From Dehalococcoidia bacterium (GTDB lineage: Bacteria; Chloroflexota; Dehalococcoidia; Lucifugimonadales; Lucifugimonadaceae), in contig JAAXHR010000269.1 of NCBI GenBank assembly GCA_012270805.1, positions 1 to 10,904 of the forward strand: a stretch of 10,904 bases of DNA, in the 5' to 3' direction. This document shows positions 7,322 through 10,904 of this stretch, one piece after another. The notes under the pieces were generated by a model that was not told the DNA's origin, did not search any database, and saw nothing but the letters and a program-made list of their open reading frames with translations. Numbering within the stretch: the first letter of the stretch is position 1; each line of letters opens with the position of its first letter. The position numbers and the translations under genes are program-made.

Positions 7322-8080
7322 TCATGGGATGGGTTGTTCAATGACGAACACCTCGCCGTAACGGCTCATCTCAAGGATCCGAACCGTGGAATCCGAGTCG
7401 CGGATTTGGAGGGTGCCGGTGATGCGCGCCGATTTCATCTCGAAGGTTTCGTGGTCAATAACCACTTCTGCGGTGCCGATGCCGTCAGGGATGATCTCGC
7501 CGAGCAACGACTTGAGTGCTTCGGCCTTCAAAGGCGACCTCATTTGGTAGTCTTCCCCTGGTTCTGGCGGATTGATGAACTCGGCCTCGGTGAGTCCTTC
7601 TAGCACGCCACGAACCGCTGCTATCGGTTGTAGGAATCCTATCGGGTTTTGCTCGTCTGGTAACAGCTCCCATTCGCCAGTCAGCGGATTCGTCAACCAT
7701 GTATTCGTGCCGATAAGGACCGCATCAACTTCGATGTAGATCCTTCCGAGATTGGCTTCGGCAGTGATGCTCATCCCGGTCTCTGTGATAGCGCCTTCAA
7801 CGCGCGTAAGCTCCAGACCGCCCAAGGCTTCGGTGAACCCGTTTTCGTGTTCAAGCAGGAACCAAATGCTACCGGCTTCTACAAGAGAGCCGATAGCGTT
7901 CGTGATGACCTCATCCGGCGTTAGTGGCACCGGCGTGGGTGTAGGGCTCGGTTGGACCACGGCGGCTGGTATGGGAGTTGCCGTCGGATCCGGAGCGCTG
8001 GAGCAAGCAATAGTTGCGAAAACCAACGTCGACAGCGAGATCGAAATCCGAACTGGCGCGAAGACGTGATGACGTATCAA
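7322..8080 (-). CDS. LppX/LprAFG-family (LprG-like) lipoprotein
   Basis: A 252-residue secreted lipoprotein. From the TTG at 8080 the N-terminus is MIRHHVFAPVR, then a hydrophobic stretch, then TIAC, with Cys26 as the lipidation site. A Pro/Thr-rich tether follows (TATPIPAAVVQPSPTPTPVP). The mature domain resembles the LppX_LprAFG lipid-binding fold: an N-terminal helix before a run of beta strands (LELTRVEGAITETG, IYIEVDAVLIGTNTWLTNP), then EWELLP, and C-terminal strands TAEVVIDHETFEMKSARI and TLQIRDSDSTVRILEMSRYG. In mycobacteria this fold carries triacylated lipids in a hydrophobic cavity. The start at 8080 has AAAGGG 5 bases upstream and yields a normal signal peptide. The longer in-frame TTG at 8125 has no ribosome-binding site and would add 15 residues ahead of it. 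The MFS gene follows after 34 bases. The fold call is from pattern recognition, so moderately sure. Confidence 0.8.
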   Translation of the reverse strand: MIRHHVFAPVRISISLSTLVFATIACSSAPDPTATPIPAAVVQPSPTPTPVPLTPDEVITNAIGSLVEAGSIWFLLEHENGFTEALGGLELTRVEGAITETGMSITAEANLGRIYIEVDAVLIGTNTWLTNPLTGEWELLPDEQNPIGFLQPIAAVRGVLEGLTEAEFINPPEPGEDYQMRSPLKAEALKSLLGEIIPDGIGTAEVVIDHETFEMKSARITGTLQIRDSDSTVRILEMSRYGEVFVIEQPIP

Positions 8081-8085
8081 GAAGA

Positions 8086-8091
8086 CCCTTT
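8086..8091 (-). promoter_or_regulatory. ribosome-binding site of the lipoprotein gene (AAAGGG)
   Basis: AAAGGG on the minus strand, 5 bases before the TTG at 8080. It decides the shorter lipoprotein start. Confidence 0.5.
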
Positions 8092-8148
8092 GCCTAGCCA
8101 AAATCCATCGAGGTCCACGGTGCAAACAACCGCGATACGCCGAATTTT

Positions 8149-8178
8149 AGGTTAGATTTGCGGTCCCGTGTTGACCAA
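8149..8178 (-). promoter_or_regulatory. candidate sigma-70 promoter of the lipoprotein-MFS operon
   Basis: On the minus strand TTGGTC (8178-8173) and TAACCT (8154-8149) are 18 bases apart, in the gap between the anti-sigma gene and the lipoprotein gene. Each hexamer matches consensus at only about four positions. The position suits an operon start about 60 bases before the lipoprotein TTG. Confidence 0.35.
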
Positions 8179-8180
8179 CA
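8169..8180 (-). repeat. palindrome TGTTG-AC-CAACA over the -35 of the lipoprotein promoter
   Basis: Two perfect 5-base arms with a 2-base centre, covering the whole candidate -35 hexamer. This is an operator-like position, but arms of this size also arise by chance. Confidence 0.4.
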
Positions 8181-8209
8181 AGACGAGCTGCGACTTGCAA
8201 ATCGACCGA

Positions 8210-9211
8210 TTACTGCGGTTTGTAACGGTTTTCCAGGCTTGCAAGCGATGGATCCGGCGGTTCGGAGCTTTGTTCAAGGGTGATGTGAGCGCCGAGATAG
8301 TTGCTTAGCGGATCTGACAATTCAAACAGTACCGTGCCGTATCCGGCTTCGTTCATGTCAAACGAAGTCACGTAGTGCGGTTCGTCGCTACCGATCAGAT
8401 ACAGGCGGTACTCCTGGCCGAGCGGCGCTTTTTCAACACCGCCTATCACTAGCGCACCGAGATGTCGCCGCTTGTGTTCGAGCAGGTATGCATAGCCTTC
8501 CATGTTCATCGCAGCATCCGGTTGCCAATCCGGGCTCTGATACTCGTTACGAAGAGTGGCGTAGGTCAGACTGATCTGGTCGTTCATCGAGGTCCGCAAC
8601 GCATCGTTGATTTCGGTCATGCGGACGATCTCACGGTCTTGCTCGGAGATCCGATCGTGGGCATGAGATAACAACTGCTCGGCAGCGGTCATGTCGGCAG
8701 CCACTTCTTCCGTGTGGGCGTACGCGGCCGAGACCATACGTTCCGACTCGGCGAGCCTGCGATTCAGTTCGACGTTGTCTGCGCCCAACTGAACGGCCAT
8801 GATTCCCACAATCGAAAGCGATGCGACAGACGTGGCGAACGCCAGCCGGCCCGCGGTTACAACACCGCCAATACGCTCCCAAAGTCCCGGTTTTACCGCT
8901 TCATCTTCGATCTCGTCAGCGGCAATCCGCTGTTCGAGGTGCGATACGAGAGTCGAGAATGCCAACGCGTTGCCAGACACGCCGACTTCAGTTTTGACAG
9001 AAGCGAGCAGATTCTGTCGAACCGTCAAAGGTGGCTCTTCTTCGCCGACCTGCGCCGAGAAATCAGCAACCGTTTCCAGCATCTTCTCCAACTTGGCTGC
9101 TGCATCGGGATCACGTTCGATCAGCTCTTCGACTGCCCGTTGCGCATCGTCATCCAGTGCGCTCAAGGCGTACGCAGGAAAATCGCCGGTGATGTCTTCG
9201 TCTCGTGACAC
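8210..9211 (-). CDS. RskA-type membrane-anchored anti-sigma factor, no zinc site
   Basis: A 333-residue single-pass membrane protein that should hold the adjacent ECF sigma factor inactive at the membrane. Residues 1-55 form the sigma-binding helical region (DFPAYALSALDDDAQRAVEEL, followed by a second helix). The HxxxCxxC zinc motif of many anti-sigma factors is absent; the protein has no Cys there at all. One membrane helix spans about 122-143. It is followed by a long predicted coiled coil at about 146-212, rich in Glu, Arg and Ala. The extracytoplasmic end at about 225-320 resembles the RskA C-terminal domain: a short W-Q motif, GYAYL, LGALVIGGVEKAPLGQEYRLYLIG and a late beta strand pair. 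The start is GTG, with only a weak A-rich sequence upstream, 19 bases after the sigma gene stop. That spacing indicates one operon. Confidence 0.88.
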   Translation of the reverse strand: MSRDEDITGDFPAYALSALDDDAQRAVEELIERDPDAAAKLEKMLETVADFSAQVGEEEPPLTVRQNLLASVKTEVGVSGNALAFSTLVSHLEQRIAADEIEDEAVKPGLWERIGGVVTAGRLAFATSVASLSIVGIMAVQLGADNVELNRRLAESERMVSAAYAHTEEVAADMTAAEQLLSHAHDRISEQDREIVRMTEINDALRTSMNDQISLTYATLRNEYQSPDWQPDAAMNMEGYAYLLEHKRRHLGALVIGGVEKAPLGQEYRLYLIGSDEPHYVTSFDMNEAGYGTVLFELSDPLSNYLGAHITLEQSSEPPDPSLASLENRYKPQ

Positions 9212-9230
9212 TTTTTCTATTTAGCGAAGA

Positions 9231-9809
9231 TCAATCGTCGCCATAGATCTCTTTGTCGAGTGCGACACGCAACTTCTTCAGCGCCAAACGCATCCGCGTC
9301 TTCACGGTGCCGAGTGGTTGGCCGGTCGCATCGGCAATTTGAGTTTGGGTCATGCCCTCGAAATACGAGAGATACACCACTTGTCGTTGTGGTTCTGGAA
9401 GGATGTTCAGAGCGTTTCGAACCTGTTCGTACTCGGAGTTCGCAACCGCCGCTTCTGGTGGCGAGATATCGTCAGATTCAAGATCGTATCGCTCCGTGAT
9501 GTCGTCGCTGTAGCGCGACTTGTCGCGTCGTAACTTACGCAGCTCATCGATGGTCCGGTTGTGCGCGATACGGAAGAGCCAGGTTGTGAACTTGCCCTTG
9601 TCGGGCATGTAGGTGTGTCCCCGGCGCCATACTCGCATGAAGACGTCCTGTGTTACCTCTTCGGACTTCACCGCGTCGTTGAGAATGCGGGCTGCCAACC
9701 CAAAAACACGTTTCCCATAGCGATCGTAGAGAGCTGCAAACGCATCGGTGTTCCGGTCCGAAATTTCAGCCAACAACTCTTGATCTGTGAGCTCTTGGTA
9801 ATTGATCAT
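9231..9809 (-). CDS. ECF-type (group 4) RNA polymerase sigma factor
   Basis: A 192-residue sigma-70 family protein of the usual ECF size. Region 2 covers about 23-95: AFAALYDRYGKRVFGLAARI, then the EEVTQDVFMRVWRR core-binding helix, then FTTWLFRIAHNRTIDELRK for -10 recognition and melting. A variable acidic linker (about 100-125) follows. Region 4 is at about 127-182: LNILPEPQRQVVYLSYFEGM, then the helix-turn-helix QTQIADATGQPLGTVKTRMR, which reads the -35. No region 3 is present. ATG at 9809 has CGGAA about 8 bases upstream. The cognate anti-sigma gene follows directly, so the pair is a self-contained signalling switch. Its target promoters and inducing signal are not visible here. The SigK/RskA class is the nearest comparison. 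Confidence 0.95.
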   Translation of the reverse strand: MINYQELTDQELLAEISDRNTDAFAALYDRYGKRVFGLAARILNDAVKSEEVTQDVFMRVWRRGHTYMPDKGKFTTWLFRIAHNRTIDELRKLRRDKSRYSDDITERYDLESDDISPPEAAVANSEYEQVRNALNILPEPQRQVVYLSYFEGMTQTQIADATGQPLGTVKTRMRLALKKLRVALDKEIYGDD

Positions 9810-9852
9810 TGATCGATTTCCGTTGTTTATGGGTTCCTTCTCCCGGAGCTTG

Positions 9853-9870
9853 GTGACGAGTAAGCGTCAC
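9853..9870 (-). repeat. perfect inverted repeat GTGACG-N6-CGTCAC between the SirB1-like and sigma genes
   Basis: Six-base arms with a 6-base loop begin 5 bases after the stop of the SirB1-like gene on the minus strand. No T tract follows in the direction of transcription, so it is not a standard intrinsic terminator. It could be an operator ahead of the sigma gene, or a small mRNA stem that separates expression of the two genes. Confidence 0.45.
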
Positions 9871-9875
9871 TTTCT

Positions 9876-10781
9876 CTAGATACGGAAGAACGGTATCTCA
9901 TGGATCTTCTCGGGGTCCACAAAATCATCATTTTCGGCCAGCGGCTTCAACATCTCCAGCGAATCGATCTGCAAGGAGACATCTTCATGCGGCGGCATCA
10001 TCTGAACCATGCGCGACAGCATGTCGTAGGCATCGCGGGCGTGACCCGAACGCCCGTGCAGATGCGCTATGTCGCCCACATTTCGCCAGTTCCACGGCAT
10101 CAGGTAGTGAATCCGCTCGGCATCCGCGATCGCGGCGTTGAACTCGCCGGTGTGCGTATGAATCATTTTCATGTTGTTCAGTACGCGAGCCAAGATTATC
10201 TTGTTGTCAGCTTTGGGGAGATACGTCCTTTGAAGCCGATCCAGTTTCTTCGAGTCGTGAGACGGATCGTCTAACCCGCCCAACAATCGGAGACATTCCC
10301 ATCGAGAGTAGATCCTGCCTTGTCTGAACGGGTCGACGAAGACCAGGGAATCGCCTTCGCCCGCGGACAACAGGAAGTGCTGCGACATGTTGATGCCCGA
10401 CAGTGGAATGCCGATGCGTCGTCCAACCTCCATGTAGAGGATCGACAGGCTGATCGGAATGCCGAGTTTCCGGTCGAGGACTTCGTTCAGCAGGCTGTTG
10501 CGGATGTCGTAGTAATTCCCAGTGTTACCTTGCATCCCTAACTCGTCGAACATCAAGCCATTTAAAGCATAGAGCGAATCGAAGAGCGACATGCGGCTCT
10601 GTACACGCTGCCTGATACCCTCGGATATCTCGCTGATACGTCCCATGTAAAGCGGAACGTCGAGCCCGGGAGTGCTTTCGGCGGAGATGTAGAGGCAGGA
10701 GAGGGCGAGATTGATCTGCCCAGAGGGGCGCGATACGGACCGGACAAAGTTGTCGCGCGGCCCGATGTCTGCTGTTCCCAT
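9876..10781 (-). CDS. SirB1-family transglutaminase-like protein with C-terminal TPR-type helices
   Basis: A 301-residue protein (counting from ATG at 10781) of the SirB1/Transglut_core2 family. After an N-terminal helical segment (LALSCLYIS, then a GRISEISEGIRQRV helix), the core at about 65-158 shows the family pattern: LNGLMFDELGMQGN, YYDIRNSLLNEVLDRKLG, IPISLSILYMEVGRRIGIP, then QHFLL (His135) and FVDPFRQG (Asp150). No Cys occupies the usual transglutaminase nucleophile place, as I recall for this family, so catalysis is doubtful. The C-terminal part (about 190-275) looks like TPR-type helix pairs (GEFNAAIADAERIHYLMP and GHARDAYDMLSRMVQMMP). A longer GTG start at 10877 exists, but the extra stretch contains the promoter, so ATG at 10781 is chosen. 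The ECF sigma gene follows after 66 bases. The cellular role is unknown. Confidence 0.85.
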   Translation of the reverse strand: MGTADIGPRDNFVRSVSRPSGQINLALSCLYISAESTPGLDVPLYMGRISEISEGIRQRVQSRMSLFDSLYALNGLMFDELGMQGNTGNYYDIRNSLLNEVLDRKLGIPISLSILYMEVGRRIGIPLSGINMSQHFLLSAGEGDSLVFVDPFRQGRIYSRWECLRLLGGLDDPSHDSKKLDRLQRTYLPKADNKIILARVLNNMKMIHTHTGEFNAAIADAERIHYLMPWNWRNVGDIAHLHGRSGHARDAYDMLSRMVQMMPPHEDVSLQIDSLEMLKPLAENDDFVDPEKIHEIPFFRI

Positions 10782-10789
10782 GGCAAAGC

Positions 10790-10818
10790 ATTGTAAAGAC
10801 GAACGCGGTTCGTGGCAA
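10790..10818 (-). promoter_or_regulatory. sigma-70-type promoter giving a likely leaderless mRNA for the SirB1-like gene
   Basis: On the minus strand TTGCCA (10818-10813), a 17-base spacer, and TACAAT (10795-10790). Eight bases separate the -10 from the ATG at 10781, so transcription should begin at or within about two bases of the A of ATG. No Shine-Dalgarno is present, in keeping with leaderless translation. Confidence 0.6.
10799..10813 (-). promoter_or_regulatory. candidate operator: palindrome ACGAAC-GCG-GTTCGT in the promoter spacer
   Basis: Perfect 6-base arms around a 3-base centre lie between the -35 and -10 hexamers, touching the -35 by one base. A repressor bound there would block RNA polymerase. 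The half-sites resemble the Gram-positive LexA box CGAAC-N4-GTTCG but the centre is one base shorter, so identity with that box is not claimed. Confidence 0.4.
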
Positions 10819-10904
10819 CTGCATACCGATGGAGTGTCAAATCGAGTTGGTATAATCGGTTCACTATCAGGTGTCACGATTGCGGCTTGAAACCACCTTG
10901 AACC

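Noticed and set aside
8081..8125. TTG-started 15-residue extension of the lipoprotein
   Set aside because: No Shine-Dalgarno; the shorter start at 8080 has AAAGGG and gives a normal-length signal peptide.
9810..9837. GGAACC plus CGAT with a 16-base spacer upstream of the ECF sigma gene, resembling an ECF autoregulatory promoter
   Set aside because: The expected transcription start would fall inside the ATG region of the sigma gene, so it cannot drive the full frame as annotated.
10851..10856. Perfect TATAAT on the plus strand
   Set aside because: No -35 at proper spacing and no plus-strand gene follows; probably chance, AT-rich sequence upstream of the divergent promoter.
10782..10877. GTG-started 32-residue extension of the SirB1-like protein
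   Set aside because: It lacks a ribosome-binding site, has unusual composition, and contains a good -35/-10 promoter pair with a palindrome.

Overview
The window is about 10.9 kb with GC in the mid-50s, densely packed with ten protein-coding genes and no gap longer than about 130 bases. I see no RNA gene, mobile element or CRISPR array. The gene content suggests an uncultivated Chloroflexota bacterium, perhaps a marine Dehalococcoidia/SAR202-like lineage. The clues are a lipoprotein with a Pro/Thr-rich linker after its lipidated Cys, a LppX/LprAFG-type lipoprotein next to a P55-type transporter, a RskA-type anti-sigma factor and a double-length ThyX-family protein. This is inference from gene content; no marker gene is present.

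Plus strand, 1-3832: the 3' part of a 2-oxoacid (probably pyruvate) dehydrogenase E1-beta gene, then the E2 acyltransferase gene with one lipoyl domain, then a 556-residue protein made of two divergent ThyX-like halves. The first two are subunits of one complex and surely form an operon. The third may have its own start signals.

Minus strand, 10781-3827: seven genes read in the opposite direction and converge on the ThyX-like gene, with stop codons overlapping by 6 bp. In transcription order they are: a SirB1/transglutaminase-like TPR protein behind a strong promoter that appears to give a leaderless mRNA; an ECF sigma factor and its membrane-bound RskA-type anti-sigma factor; an LprG/LppX-like lipoprotein and a 14-helix MFS transporter of the P55/Rv1410 type; and two tandem paralogous acetyl-xylan-esterase-family hydrolases.

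The most interesting points are these. (1) The lipoprotein-MFS pair matches the mycobacterial lprG-p55 lipid-export operon, including the charged residues known to matter in P55. (2) The ThyX double protein has its signature motif split between the two halves. (3) The second esterase has Asp where its neighbour has the catalytic Ser. (4) The SirB1-like gene has a perfect palindrome lying inside its promoter spacer. Six of the nine complete genes start with GTG or TTG, so starts were chosen from ribosome-binding sites where possible.
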